The notes: generated by a model not told the origin, from the letters alone. A DNA stretch of 64,000 nucleotides from Lachnoanaerobaculum sp. ICM7 (GCF_000287675.1 NZ_ALJL01000015.1:44527-108526), one strand, 5' to 3'; positions 1-9,808 are shown, counted from the stretch's first letter. Numbers and translations are program-made.

Positions 1-1
1 T

Positions 2-1663
2 CACAAGATTGATGCTGAATGTGATGATATCGGAGACAATGATTACAAGAATCAGCTTTTGATTGCAAAAAAGCTTGTCAAACTGACTTCACAAGTAGAA
101 TCCAGAATCGAGACTTCAGCTAAAGAACTTGTAGAAAAATTAGATAATGCCGATGTACCCTATGCTTCGGAAGATGAAAAGAAAAAACTTGCAGAATACA
201 GTGAAACCGTTTCTGAAATGCTGAAGAAACATGATTTTATCAATTACAAGGAGGTTTCAGAAAACTGGAGCAAACTTGTAGAATACTCAAGTACAAAACT
301 TACCGGTCTGGATGTAAATATAGTCCAATTTGACTACACCAATTATCCTACAGTCAGAATGTATGTGGATGTAAAGAACTCTTCGGGTGATGTTGTCACA
401 AATCTCTCACCGAATATGTTCTATGTATCACAAAAAAGTGTTGCAAACGGTGACTTTCAATCTGTTACAATTAAAAATATTTCAATGCTTGACCAAAAGG
501 ATGCATTAAATATTGATATGGTTGCAGATACAAGTGCAAGTATGGAGGGAGAAAGACTGAGCAGTGCAAAAACTGTAATGTCCACCTTCCTTAATACGGT
601 TCAGTTTAATGTAGGTGATAAGGTAAAGCTTACAGAGTTCAACTCATATATTGATAAAAGCGGTGTATTCACTTCCGATGTAAACGCGTTAAACCAAAAG
701 ATTTTTTCATATATCGCATCAGGACAAACTAAACTGTATGATACACTTATCTATGCCGTTCAGGATGTATCCGGAATACCCGGTGCAAAATGTGTCCTTG
801 CTTTTACCGACGGCGAAGATGTCGGAAGCTACAATAGTGCAAGTGATGTTATAAATGTGGTATCGGCATATAAGATTCCTGTTTACATAGTCAGAATAGG
901 TGATAATTACAGTGCAAATGACAGTGATCTTATTCAGATTACTTCCGCTTCAGGTGGTGAATTTAAATACTTCAACTCATTCGGTATGGATATGGGCAAT
1001 TTCTACAGCAGCATCTACAAAGGTATGAAGCAGTACTATGAGATAGAATATGAAATGCCTGACGCAAATAATTATACGGATAAGAGAGATATCAGTGTAT
1101 ATGTGAAGGGAGACGGAGTCGGAGGAAGTGCGGATATAGAAACAAACTCAGGAAATGACTTCTTCAACACCCTTCTCGGCAATTTCCTAAGAAGCTATAT
1201 TGAAGATATGAATGCACACAGCTACAATCAGATGGCTTCAAAAATTGACGATACAGTAAGTCCTACAGATGAAACAGGACTTAAATATCAGATGACTAAA
1301 CAGGTTACGGGTGGCTTTGCCAATGTAGTAAGCGAAAGTCTTATGTCCTACAATGTAAGTTCTATAACTGTGGTGGATGAAAACACCATAAAACTTGCTA
1401 CCAACGAAGATTATGATGTTATACTTGACAGAAAATACTCTTCATTTACAGGCGACAAGCTGACTCAAGTCAATACCGCTCTATATAAAAACTCATGGAG
1501 TGCAAATGCAGACAGTCAGATACGTATCTGGGAAAGAGTAAACCAAAAGCCTGAATATATTCTAAAAAAAGGCAGTGACGGTATATGGAGATTCTCACAA
1601 TACTCTGTAGACCCGGGATCCAATGCAACCATTGCAATATATGATGCCATGGTTATTTACTAA
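2..1663 (+). CDS. VWA-domain protein, 5' end outside window
   Basis: The reading frame is open to the window edge, so the N-terminus is missing and the internal TTG at position 59 is not the true start. After an alpha-helical, charged stretch comes a von Willebrand factor A domain: the MIDAS motif DTSAS at about residue 160 of the visible part, a following EFNS, and the strand/loop LAFTDGED near residue 250. The C-terminal part, from about residue 375 and ending in a WRFSQYS-type strand, looks like the NTF2-like domain often paired with VWA domains in Clostridia (inference). Such proteins are usually membrane-anchored and bind ligands through a metal ion; the anchor would lie in the missing part. 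No partner gene is visible because the next gene is on the other strand. The exact role is unknown. Confidence 0.8.
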   Translation, partial: HKIDAECDDIGDNDYKNQLLIAKKLVKLTSQVESRIETSAKELVEKLDNADVPYASEDEKKKLAEYSETVSEMLKKHDFINYKEVSENWSKLVEYSSTKLTGLDVNIVQFDYTNYPTVRMYVDVKNSSGDVVTNLSPNMFYVSQKSVANGDFQSVTIKNISMLDQKDALNIDMVADTSASMEGERLSSAKTVMSTFLNTVQFNVGDKVKLTEFNSYIDKSGVFTSDVNALNQKIFSYIASGQTKLYDTLIYAVQDVSGIPGAKCVLAFTDGEDVGSYNSASDVINVVSAYKIPVYIVRIGDNYSANDSDLIQITSASGGEFKYFNSFGMDMGNFYSSIYKGMKQYYEIEYEMPDANNYTDKRDISVYVKGDGVGGSADIETNSGNDFFNTLLGNFLRSYIEDMNAHSYNQMASKIDDTVSPTDETGLKYQMTKQVTGGFANVVSESLMSYNVSSITVVDENTIKLATNEDYDVILDRKYSSFTGDKLTQVNTALYKNSWSANADSQIRIWERVNQKPEYILKKGSDGIWRFSQYSVDPGSNATIAIYDAMVIY

Positions 1664-1667
1664 AATA

Positions 1668-1708
1668 AAAACTCCTCAGTCGGTTCACCTGCTGAGGAGT
1701 TTTATTTG
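1668..1708. terminator. Bidirectional terminator between the VWA gene and the amidase gene
   Basis: A perfect 12-bp inverted repeat (AAAACTCCTCAG and its complement, 12-nt loop) lies just after the VWA stop codon. It has a T-tract on the plus side and an A-tract on the other, so it can end both converging transcripts. Confidence 0.85.
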
Positions 1709-1733
1709 TAATAACTCTTATTTATGTTAATTT

Positions 1734-2864
1734 TTAAAATCCGAAACCTGAAGCTATAGCCTTGGCATCCGCATCAACCCATTTATTTATCAAATCGGAT
1801 TGCATTGCCTTTTTTCTGACTTCAGGCACCGAGTGAAAACCATGTTCCACTATCATTCCCGGCACCCCGGCTACATTTGCACCTCTAAGTACACCGTAAT
1901 AGTCTCCACTTTCTCCCATTCTATAGTATACACTGCCATTAATTGTAATACTGTCATTTTTAGCAACAGTCCACTCACTTAAGGAACCTTTCTTAACGGA
2001 ATCAAATTCCTTACTCTTTGCAAGTCCTTCATTAAAGTTTACAACAGATAAATTCTCACCTATCTTATTGGCAATATTTATACATATCTCATTCTCTTTT
2101 GCAAGAGAATTTAATATTATAAGCGGCTTATTAATTGTAACAGGCTGTGAATTTGTAGGATATCCGTTTGCATGTGAATTGTTTGAATTAGTATGCAATG
2201 ATATAAACAAATCCGAACCGCTTCTTCCCGCCATTTCTCCTCTAAGTGAAATATGACCGCCATCGAGATTTTTATCTGTAAATCCGTCAATAGTAATACT
2301 TTCCGTTGTTCTTGTGAGAACAGAAGATATACCGTAGTTTTTCTTTAAACTGTCTCTTAAGGCCAATCCAAGCTTTAATACCGCCATAGATTCAGAGTAG
2401 CCGTAACCGTCCTCTCCTTCTATCGCATTCTTTGTCTGAAAATGTCCCGGATCAATACATATAAGGACATTACTTGCAAATATTGATTTACCCTTTACCT
2501 GCTTTCCGTTTTTTAAATATGCGTCCACTCTGTACTCATATTTTACATATCCGTTTGTACTTATTTTATCGGTATAAGAAATATTTCCTGTTTTATTTAC
2601 ATCCTTGGATGAAATTCTCTTTATCTCTTTGAAGTCCTTTGAAGATGCATCCTTTCTAAGTATTACATATCTTCCGACTTCATTTATACCGTTGCCTGAA
2701 AAAAACAGATTAATCTCATTTTTTGACTTTCTTTCAAAATCAATACTGTCAAGAGCCGTCTTTACACTTGTCTCTGAAGCAAATGTAATCCTTCCGACAG
2801 AAACAAAAGCAAATACACAGGCAATCAGAGTAAATATAATCTTTTTCCCTGTAAATCTACTCAT
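1734..2864 (-). CDS. N-acetylmuramoyl-L-alanine amidase (Amidase_3), exported
   Basis: Zinc amidase that cuts the bond between muramic acid and the stem peptide of peptidoglycan. A signal peptide or anchor occupies the first 30 residues (hydrophobic FTLIACVFAFVSV). A fibronectin-like or linker segment follows to about residue 130. The Amidase_3 domain starts at ICIDPGHFQ (zinc His), has the second-half motif SLHTNSN (zinc His) and ends with MIVEHGFHS, which carries the catalytic Glu. The gene is the last of the coaBC-to-metQ run, with only 3 nt between it and metQ, and it has no clear Shine-Dalgarno, which suggests translational coupling. It probably acts in wall turnover or daughter-cell separation; a link to methionine uptake is not implied by position alone. 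Confidence 0.85.
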   Translation of the reverse strand: MSRFTGKKIIFTLIACVFAFVSVGRITFASETSVKTALDSIDFERKSKNEINLFFSGNGINEVGRYVILRKDASSKDFKEIKRISSKDVNKTGNISYTDKISTNGYVKYEYRVDAYLKNGKQVKGKSIFASNVLICIDPGHFQTKNAIEGEDGYGYSESMAVLKLGLALRDSLKKNYGISSVLTRTTESITIDGFTDKNLDGGHISLRGEMAGRSGSDLFISLHTNSNNSHANGYPTNSQPVTINKPLIILNSLAKENEICINIANKIGENLSVVNFNEGLAKSKEFDSVKKGSLSEWTVAKNDSITINGSVYYRMGESGDYYGVLRGANVAGVPGMIVEHGFHSVPEVRKKAMQSDLINKWVDADAKAIASGFGF

Positions 2865-2867
2865 AGA

Positions 2868-3743
2868 TTAGAACATCGGTACAACAGCACCATTGTACTT
2901 ACTTTCGATAAATTTCTTTACAGTATCGCTTTCAAGAGCCTTTATAAGTGCAAGAATTGCATCGGATTTCTCATCACCCTCTCTTACAGCTATAATATTT
3001 GCATATGTAGTAGCCGCAAGTGACTTGGAATCCTCTATAGCGAGTGCATCGCTTACCTTTAATCCGGCCTCGATTGCATAGTTTCCGTTTACAACGGCAA
3101 CATCAACATCTTTAAGTGTTCTTGCAACCTGTGCAGCCTCAATTTCCTGAATATCAAGATTCTTAGGATTTTCTACTATATCCTGCTTTGTAGCATTGAT
3201 TCCTGCACCATCTTTTAACTTTATAAGTCCGTTTGCCTCAAGTAAGAGCAATGCTCTTGCCTCATTTGTAGCATCATTCGGCACTGAAATCTTTGCACCG
3301 TCTGCAAGAGCATCAAGTGATGCAGTCTTTCCGGCATAGATACCGAAAGGCTCATAATGGATTGCACCTGCTGAAACAAGAGTTGTATTATGCTCTTTAT
3401 TAAAGTTCTCAAGATATGGATAATGCTGGAAGTAGTTTGCATCCAATTCCTTTGTATCAAGAGCCACATTCGGCTGAATATAATCATTATACTCAACTAT
3501 CTTTAAATCATAGCCTTCTTTGTTCAGCTCTGCTCTTGCAGCCTCTAAAATTTCAGCATGTGGTGCAGGAGTTGCTCCTACAGTGATTGTCTTTAAATCT
3601 TTTGAAACTGCACTTGTTTCTGCCGACTCGCTGACAGACTCACTTGCGCTTTCACTTGTATTTGTATCTGCAGCCTTCTTTCCACATCCTGCAAGTGCAA
3701 GAAGTGATACCAAACCTAATGCTAATAATATTCTTTTCTTCAT
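2868..3743 (-). CDS. metQ: Methionine ABC transporter substrate-binding lipoprotein (NlpA/MetQ)
   Basis: Lipoprotein that captures methionine outside the membrane and delivers it to MetNI. The N-terminus has a positively charged start, a hydrophobic core and a lipobox LALAGC with the lipidated Cys at residue 20. A Ser/Glu-rich linker follows, then the NlpA fold (ITVGATPAPHAEILE at the start of the mature domain, and LDANYFQHYPYL, typical of MetQ). Strong AAGGAGG eight bases before ATG. The gene follows metI after a 106-nt gap that holds its own promoter, so it can be made in excess over the membrane parts. Substrate specificity for methionine rather than another amino acid is from family resemblance and the metN NIL domain. 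Confidence 0.92.
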   Translation of the reverse strand: MKKRILLALGLVSLLALAGCGKKAADTNTSESASESVSESAETSAVSKDLKTITVGATPAPHAEILEAARAELNKEGYDLKIVEYNDYIQPNVALDTKELDANYFQHYPYLENFNKEHNTTLVSAGAIHYEPFGIYAGKTASLDALADGAKISVPNDATNEARALLLLEANGLIKLKDGAGINATKQDIVENPKNLDIQEIEAAQVARTLKDVDVAVVNGNYAIEAGLKVSDALAIEDSKSLAATTYANIIAVREGDEKSDAILALIKALESDTVKKFIESKYNGAVVPMF

Positions 3744-3773
3744 TTATTATTCCTCCTTAAATTTCATATACAA

Positions 3774-3802
3774 TTTATAGACCATACAATATATTATGTC
3801 AA
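3774..3802 (-). promoter_or_regulatory. Internal promoter for metQ
   Basis: On the minus strand TTGACA (3797-3802) and TATAAA (3774-3779) are separated by exactly 17 nt, matching 11 of 12 consensus positions. The predicted start would leave a leader of about 24 nt containing the AAGGAGG of metQ. Confidence 0.75.
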
Positions 3803-3849
3803 TGATTTAGCTCTCATATCTTTATAGTCTTTTTTTATAACCTGTTATA

Positions 3850-4497
3850 TTACCTTATTCTCTTATCGGAGCTCTTTGAACTTCTCATAAAAATCTCCTG
3901 TATTATTTGAACCAAAATTACAAGGATTGCTACGGTAATAAACATTATATCTGTCTGATATCTGTAATATCCGTAGTTTATGGCGATTGTTCCAAGACCT
4001 CCGCCACCTGTAAATCCTGCCATTGCCGAATACCCGAGTATTGTTGTAACTGATATTGCAGCACCTACAAGAAGAGACGGCTTTGACTCCGGTAAAAGCA
4101 CTTTAAATATTATTTGTGCATTACTTGCACCCATTGACTTTGCCGCCTCTATTACACCTGCGTCCACCTCTTTTAGTGAAGACTCAACCATTCTGGCGAT
4201 ATAAGGTGCTGCCGCTATAACAAGTGGAGGTATAACTGCAACAGGCCCTATTGATGTTCCCACTATAATTCTTGTAAGAGGTATTACCATAATAAGCAAA
4301 ATCATAAAAGGAACCGATCTTATCAGATTTATAATCATTCCCAAAACTCCGTTAAGCTTCGGCATGGGCTTTATACCTGTATTATCTGTAACAACCAAAA
4401 TAACCCCGAGCGGAATACCTATAAGGTATGAGAAGAATGATGAAGCAACAGTCATTAATAAAGTCTCAAACAGACCTTTTAAAATCATTGATGTCAT
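3850..4497 (-). CDS. metI: Methionine ABC transporter permease
   Basis: Inner part of the MetNIQ importer. The protein is 215 residues, the usual MetI length, with about five membrane segments. The coupling (EAA) loop is visible as EAAKSMGASNAQIIFKVLLP, which contacts the MetN ATPase. The stop codon of metN almost touches the start codon (TAATATG), so the two are translationally coupled. A start three codons later is also possible. The last residues are basic and serine-rich, as expected for a cytoplasmic tail. Confidence 0.93.
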   Translation of the reverse strand: MTSMILKGLFETLLMTVASSFFSYLIGIPLGVILVVTDNTGIKPMPKLNGVLGMIINLIRSVPFMILLIMVIPLTRIIVGTSIGPVAVIPPLVIAAAPYIARMVESSLKEVDAGVIEAAKSMGASNAQIIFKVLLPESKPSLLVGAAISVTTILGYSAMAGFTGGGGLGTIAINYGYYRYQTDIMFITVAILVILVQIIQEIFMRSSKSSDKRIR

Positions 4498-4498
4498 A

Positions 4499-5521
4499 TT
4501 AATCTATCAGCTCCTTTCCTTCGGTTAATTCCACCTCATGGTATACCACACCTATACTGTCAAGATATCTTTTTGCCTTTGCGGCTTCTTCTTCACCTGA
4601 AATCTGAACTATCATATGTCCCACAGCCGAACCGCCTATATCTTTAGTCTGAGCATAAAGAATATTTACGGGAATTCCACAGGATAAAATCATATTTGAG
4701 AGTACAGGCTCAAAAGAGCTTCTGCCGTCAAATTCTATTCGAAGTTTAACTCCCGATACAATTTCTTTATTCGGCAATACATCACCGAGTATAAGTTTCT
4801 TACCGATATCAGACTGCGGATTGGCAAAGATGTCCTCAACTCTGCCCATCTCGGCAATACGGCTGTTTTCAATAATTGCAACTCTGTCGCATATACTCTC
4901 AATAACTTTCATCTCATGAGTTATTACTATCACCGTAATTCCCATATTTTTATTTATATCTTTTATAAGATCAAGTATCTGCTTTGTGGTCTTAGGATCA
5001 AGTGCCGATGTAGCCTCATCACATAATAAGAGCTTCGGATTGGTGGCAATCGCTCTTGCTATAGCCACTCTTTGTTTTTGTCCTCCCGAAAGCTGCGCAG
5101 GATATGCCTTTTCTCTGTCCGAGAGTCCCACCAGCTTAAGTAACTCTTTTGCTCTTTTTACAGCCGCAGCCCTTGGAACACCGCTTATTTCTAAAGGAAA
5201 GCACACATTATTCAGTATATTTCTTTGTGAAAGCAAGTTGAACTGCTGAAATATCATTCCCATATTCCTTCTGATATTTCTTATACCCGGCTCACCCATT
5301 TGCTTTAAAGGCTTGCCTTCAAAATACACATCTCCTTCAGTAGGTACCTCCAGATAATTGATACATCTGACCAAAGTAGACTTACCTGCTCCCGATAAAC
5401 CTATTATTCCGAATATTTCTCCTCTGTTTATATCCAGATTTATATCATCCAAGGCCTTTACATCTCCGTTCTTTGTATGAAAGACTTTGCCCATGGACTT
5501 TAAGCTTACAATAGAATCCAT
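4499..5521 (-). CDS. metN: Methionine ABC transporter ATP-binding protein with NIL domain
   Basis: ATPase that drives methionine import. Walker A is GLSGAGKST near residue 42, the signature is LSGGQKQR near 143, Walker B is LLLCDEATSALDP, and the H-loop is VITHEM. Residues from about 265 to the end form the NIL regulatory domain that in MetN binds methionine and inhibits transport when the internal pool is full. A strong AAGGGGGA Shine-Dalgarno precedes the ATG, 8 nt after the pepV stop. I saw no SAM-dependent riboswitch or T-box upstream: there is no room, since pepV abuts. So control by methionine would have to be through the NIL domain or a distant promoter. Confidence 0.94.
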   Translation of the reverse strand: MDSIVSLKSMGKVFHTKNGDVKALDDINLDINRGEIFGIIGLSGAGKSTLVRCINYLEVPTEGDVYFEGKPLKQMGEPGIRNIRRNMGMIFQQFNLLSQRNILNNVCFPLEISGVPRAAAVKRAKELLKLVGLSDREKAYPAQLSGGQKQRVAIARAIATNPKLLLCDEATSALDPKTTKQILDLIKDINKNMGITVIVITHEMKVIESICDRVAIIENSRIAEMGRVEDIFANPQSDIGKKLILGDVLPNKEIVSGVKLRIEFDGRSSFEPVLSNMILSCGIPVNILYAQTKDIGGSAVGHMIVQISGEEEAAKAKRYLDSIGVVYHEVELTEGKELID

Positions 5522-5529
5522 ACTCCCCC

Positions 5530-6933
5530 TTAATTACACAACTCCACTATGGACTGTGCAAATATTTTTGCTGAAGCAATAAGCTCATCTATTACAACAA
5601 ACTCGTCAGCTCCATGCATTTTTGTATCTGTACCCGGGAAAACCGCACCGAATGCTACACCGTTTTCAATATTGTGTACATAAGTACCGCCTCCCATGGC
5701 AATGCATTCGCCTTTAAGACCTGTATAGTCCTCATATATTGATATCAATGTCTTTACAAAAGGTGAATTTCCATCCACCTCATGTGGTGCCAGAACCGAA
5801 TCATTTAAAAACTCCACGTCTATGCCTGTGAATTTTTCCCTGACGGTTTTTAATATCTTATCTCCGTCACCGCTTACAGGAATTCTGCTGTCAAAGAATC
5901 CGTGCATTATATTATTCTTTAAAGTGAGCATTGAAAAAGCAAGTGTAAGTGCACCGCTTTTCTCATCCTCTACGGCAATGCCCATTGCCTCACCCTTTGT
6001 ATCTCCATGCGGCATAAGAGCATACAATTTCTTTATAGTCTCTATCTTCTTTGAAGGTGAAAAATCAAGTCTGCAAAGTAATTCCAAAAGTCCTGTAATG
6101 GCATTATTTCCGTTCTCAGGAGTTGATGCATGTGCATTTGCACCAAGTGCCGTAATCTCAAAAACCGGCACAAGATCGTACTTAAACTGTATACCTGTTT
6201 CCTTAGTCACTTCCTTGGCTTTTGCTTCAACTTCTTCTATATCAAATCCCTCTATGACCGCCTTTGCCTTTGGAGGTACTACATTTACCTTTGTACCTGC
6301 TTCAATACTTACAAGTCTCTTTTCACCGGCATCCTCAAGAGCGGCTGAAAACTCACCCTGCAGCTGTCCCTTTTCAATATTTACCACCGGAAATTCTCCG
6401 TCAGGTGAAAATGTCATAGGAGCTTCTTTTTCCTTGGTATAGTAATACTTTATACAGCTGCTTCCGCACTCCTCATCCGTACCCAAAACAAGTCTTGTAT
6501 TCTTTTTTACAGGTATGTTCAAATCCTTAACCGCACGAAGAGCAAAAAGCGCAGCAACCGCAGGTCCCTTATCATCAGAAGTTCCTCTTCCGTAGATCTT
6601 TCCGTCTATTTCCTTAGGTTCAAAAGGGGCTGTAACGCTCCATCCTTCTCCCTCAGGTACTACATCCAAATGAGCAAGTATATCAAGCCCTTTTTCTTTG
6701 TTGTTAAGATCTATCGCACCCGCATAATTATCATAGTTTGTTATGTCAAAACCGTATTTTTCTGCAATGCTGAGTGCCATGGTAAGTGCTCTTTTGGGAC
6801 CTTCACCAAAAGGTGCACCCTCCACATACTCGCCTCTTGTACTGTTTATAGAGCAGAGCTTAATGATATCGGCTACCATCTCGTCTCTGTGCTCATCTAT
6901 ATATTTTTCTATTTCCTGTCTGTATTTTCTCAT
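5530..6933 (-). CDS. pepV: Dipeptidase PepV (M20 metallopeptidase)
   Basis: Two-zinc dipeptidase that frees amino acids from dipeptides in the cytoplasm. Family motifs are present: HLDVVPEGEGW (first zinc ligand region), RGTSDDKGP (bridging Asp), DEECGSS (catalytic Glu), and the lid domain with NAHASTPENG; near the end MGGGTYVHNIENGVAFG and the last zinc His in KMHGADE. At 467 residues the length is typical. AAAGGAAC is placed just before the ATG. Lying directly upstream of metNIQ, it may supply methionine from peptides (inference from position). Confidence 0.92.
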   Translation of the reverse strand: MRKYRQEIEKYIDEHRDEMVADIIKLCSINSTRGEYVEGAPFGEGPKRALTMALSIAEKYGFDITNYDNYAGAIDLNNKEKGLDILAHLDVVPEGEGWSVTAPFEPKEIDGKIYGRGTSDDKGPAVAALFALRAVKDLNIPVKKNTRLVLGTDEECGSSCIKYYYTKEKEAPMTFSPDGEFPVVNIEKGQLQGEFSAALEDAGEKRLVSIEAGTKVNVVPPKAKAVIEGFDIEEVEAKAKEVTKETGIQFKYDLVPVFEITALGANAHASTPENGNNAITGLLELLCRLDFSPSKKIETIKKLYALMPHGDTKGEAMGIAVEDEKSGALTLAFSMLTLKNNIMHGFFDSRIPVSGDGDKILKTVREKFTGIDVEFLNDSVLAPHEVDGNSPFVKTLISIYEDYTGLKGECIAMGGGTYVHNIENGVAFGAVFPGTDTKMHGADEFVVIDELIASAKIFAQSIVELCN

Positions 6934-6945
6934 AATGTTCCTTTC

Positions 6946-8532
6946 TTAGTTCTTTCCGAACTCACTTAAAACCAATCCTTCATTTCTTTCCTCAACCATT
7001 CTCACACTCCAAGGGTGTGTAAAAATAAGAAGCGGGCGGTCTTTAAGATCTTTAATCTTTTTCATATCACTTGTTCCCTGTATCTTATCTATATCTACAG
7101 TAGATGTTTCATCTATCCACCTTATATGCTCGTAAGGCAGCTTATCAAGTTTTACATCTACATTATATTCATTCTTCAGTCTGTATAATAATACTTCAAA
7201 CTGGAGCACACCTACAACTCCCACTATTATCTCTTCCATTCCGGTATTATACTCCTGGAAAATCTGGATTGCACCCTCCTGAGCTATCTGATACACCCCC
7301 TTTAGGAATTGCTTTCTCTTCATGGTGTCCACCTGACGTACTCTGGCAAAATGCTCAGGTGCAAAAGTAGGTATACCTTCAAACTCAATATCATTTACCG
7401 TGGCAAGTGTATCACCTATACCGAATATACCCGGATCAAACACTCCGATAATATCTCCGGCATATGCCTTTTCAACTATCTTTCTCTCATCCGCCATCAT
7501 TTGTGTTGACTGATTGAGCTTTATCTTTCTGTTTCCCTGTACATGGAAAACATCCATACCTGCATCATACTCGCCTGAACATATTCTCATAAATGCGATT
7601 CTGTCTCTGTGGGCTTTATTCATATTTGCCTGAATCTTAAATACAAAGGCGGAGAAGAACTCATCCTTCATAGGATCTACCACTCCGTCATGAGTTTTTC
7701 TCTTAAGAGGTGATGTGGTCATTTTGAGGAAATGTTCAAGGAAGGTCTGCACTCCGAAGTTTGTAAGAGCCGAGCCGAAAAATACAGGACTCAGTTCACC
7801 CGCAGACACTCTCTCCATATCAAGGTCATCACTTGCACCGTCTAAAAGCTCTATATCTCCTCTTAATATATCAGCATAGTCAAATCCGATATAATCATCC
7901 AGCTTACTGTCCTCAAGATCGATAACTTGAGTATCAACTTCCTTCATTCCGGCATGATTTGCAGTAAACTTATTTATAAGCTTCGTCTGTCTGTCATATA
8001 CACCCTTAAAATTCTTTCCCGATCCGATAGGCCAGTTTACAGGACATGTTCTTATGCCGAGCACATTTTCTATCTCATCCAAGAGCTCAAAAGGATCTCT
8101 CGCCTCTCTGTCAAGCTTGTTTACAAATGTAAATATAGGTATCTTTCTCATTACACAGACCTTAAAAAGTTTTATAGTCTGTGCCTCAACACCCTTACTT
8201 GCATCTATTACCATGACTGCAGAATCTGCCGCCATCAAAGTTCTGTATGTATCCTCTGAGAAGTCCTGATGTCCCGGTGTATCCAAAATGTTTATACAAA
8301 ATCCGTCATAGTTAAACTGCATAACAGATGAGGTTACAGAGATACCTCTCTCCTTTTCTATCTCCATCCAATCACTTACCGCATATTTGGCAGTCTTTTT
8401 TCCCTTTACACTTCCTGCCAAGTTAATAGCACCTCCATAGAGCAAAAACTTCTCGGTCAATGTTGTTTTTCCGGCATCCGGGTGTGATATTATGGCAAAT
8501 GTTCTTCTCTTACTTATCTCTCCAAAGTTCAC
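6946..8532 (-). CDS. prfC: Peptide chain release factor 3
   Basis: GTPase that removes RF1/RF2 from the ribosome after termination. The G1 motif is HPDAGKTT at residues 18-25, preceded by RRTFAIIS, which separates RF3 from EF-G. G2/G3 elements are RGISVTSSVMQF and DTPGHQDF; G4 is NKLD. The length of 528 fits RF3. The start is GTG directly after the coaBC stop (TAA-GTG), with GAGG nine bases upstream, so coupling to coaBC is likely. Confidence 0.95.
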   Translation of the reverse strand: MNFGEISKRRTFAIISHPDAGKTTLTEKFLLYGGAINLAGSVKGKKTAKYAVSDWMEIEKERGISVTSSVMQFNYDGFCINILDTPGHQDFSEDTYRTLMAADSAVMVIDASKGVEAQTIKLFKVCVMRKIPIFTFVNKLDREARDPFELLDEIENVLGIRTCPVNWPIGSGKNFKGVYDRQTKLINKFTANHAGMKEVDTQVIDLEDSKLDDYIGFDYADILRGDIELLDGASDDLDMERVSAGELSPVFFGSALTNFGVQTFLEHFLKMTTSPLKRKTHDGVVDPMKDEFFSAFVFKIQANMNKAHRDRIAFMRICSGEYDAGMDVFHVQGNRKIKLNQSTQMMADERKIVEKAYAGDIIGVFDPGIFGIGDTLATVNDIEFEGIPTFAPEHFARVRQVDTMKRKQFLKGVYQIAQEGAIQIFQEYNTGMEEIIVGVVGVLQFEVLLYRLKNEYNVDVKLDKLPYEHIRWIDETSTVDIDKIQGTSDMKKIKDLKDRPLLIFTHPWSVRMVEERNEGLVLSEFGKN

Positions 8533-9732
8533 TTAAAAATTCCTCACTATCTCATCAAATATCTTTTCTGCCACTTCTGTTTTTGACAGCTTATCAAGTC
8601 TTATCTCATTATCCTTTGTAAATATGGTAACCACATTTGTATCGGTTCCGAATCCTGCTCCATCAACCTTTACATTATTTGCAACTATCATATCCGCATT
8701 TTTCTTTGCCAGTTTATTCTTTGAGTTCTCTTCCATATTTTCGGTTTCCATGGAAAATCCGCAAATAAACTGTTTTTTAGGATTATTTTCTTTTCTCTCA
8801 CCAAGTTCTTTTAATATATCTTTGGTTCTTGAAAGTTCAATAGAAAGATCTCCATCTTTTTTCTTTATCTTTTCATCACTGTAGTTTGCAGGTGTATAAT
8901 CCGCAACGGCCGCAGCCTTTATAATAATATCCTGTGAATCTGAGATCTTCATTATCTCTTCATACATATCCTCTGCCGATTTTATATCTATTCTGTTTAT
9001 GAAATCAGGTACAAAGACATTTGACGGTCCCATTACGAGGCTTACCTTTGCACCTCGATAAGCCGCCATCTTTGCAATCTCCACTCCCATCTTCCCTGTG
9101 GAATTATTTGATATATATCTTACAGGGTCTATTGCCTCTCTTGTAGGTCCCGCACTTACACATACTTTCTTTCCTGCCAGATCCTTTTTAGCATATACTC
9201 CTCTTTTGATATATTCAAGGAGCATCTCAGGTTCAGGCATCTTCCCTGCTCCGCTATCTCCACATGCCAGATGACCGCTTGCAGGCATGATAATATCCAT
9301 ACCATAGGTTCTAAGTTTCATAATATTGTGCTTAACCACCTTGTTTTCAAACATGGTAGTATTCATAGCGGGTGAAACCAATATAGGACATCTCATTGCT
9401 AAAGCTGTAGTAGTCAGCATATCATCCGCAATACCGTTTGCAAACTTTCCTATAACATTTGCGGTGGCCGGTGCAATCAAAAATACATCCGCCCACTTTC
9501 CAAGCTCTATGTGATCCACTTTAAACTCAAAATTTCTGTCAAATGTATCTGTATATACTTTTTGTGCAGTGAGAGTTTCAAATGTCATAGGTGTGATGAA
9601 CTGACAGGCATTCTCAGTCATTATTACTTTTACATTTGCACCCTGTTTTTTTAGCATACTTGCAAGGTTTGCAATTTTATATGCCGCAATACCTCCGGTT
9701 ACACCAAGTAATATATTTTTATCTTTCAGCAT
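8533..9732 (-). CDS. coaBC: Bifunctional CoaBC: PPC decarboxylase / phosphopantothenoylcysteine synthetase
   Basis: Makes 4'-phosphopantetheine from phosphopantothenate in two steps of CoA synthesis. The N-terminal half is a flavoprotein of the HFCD family: GVTGGIAAYK at the start, the PAMNTTMF motif, and the substrate clamp with the cysteine in GHLACGDSGAGKMPE. The C-terminal half, from about residue 185, is the CTP-dependent synthetase: SAGPTREAIDPVRYISNNSTGKMG, and near the end the NKLAKKNADMIVANNV motif. First gene of the long minus-strand operon, divergent from coaX, which makes an earlier step of the same pathway. Confidence 0.95.
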   Translation of the reverse strand: MLKDKNILLGVTGGIAAYKIANLASMLKKQGANVKVIMTENACQFITPMTFETLTAQKVYTDTFDRNFEFKVDHIELGKWADVFLIAPATANVIGKFANGIADDMLTTTALAMRCPILVSPAMNTTMFENKVVKHNIMKLRTYGMDIIMPASGHLACGDSGAGKMPEPEMLLEYIKRGVYAKKDLAGKKVCVSAGPTREAIDPVRYISNNSTGKMGVEIAKMAAYRGAKVSLVMGPSNVFVPDFINRIDIKSAEDMYEEIMKISDSQDIIIKAAAVADYTPANYSDEKIKKKDGDLSIELSRTKDILKELGERKENNPKKQFICGFSMETENMEENSKNKLAKKNADMIVANNVKVDGAGFGTDTNVVTIFTKDNEIRLDKLSKTEVAEKIFDEIVRNF

Positions 9733-9779
9733 AAAGCCTCCATAAATCTTAATTTTTATTTAGATATAATGCTTACACG

Positions 9780-9808
9780 ATTATACGCTATTTTATTATT
9801 GCAAGCAA
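9780..9808 (-). promoter_or_regulatory. Promoter of the coaBC operon
   Basis: On the minus strand TTGCTT (9803-9808), a 17-nt spacer and a perfect TATAAT (9780-9785) lie about 50 nt upstream of the coaBC start codon. This is the best promoter in the coaBC-coaX divergent region. Confidence 0.7.

Noticed and set aside
5522..5529. SAM riboswitch or T-box before metN
   Set aside because: Only 8 nt separate pepV and metN; no leader RNA can fit.
5822..6442. Plus-strand reading frame of 206 codons
   Set aside because: Fully opposite pepV, which has all its catalytic motifs; the shadow frame has no family features.
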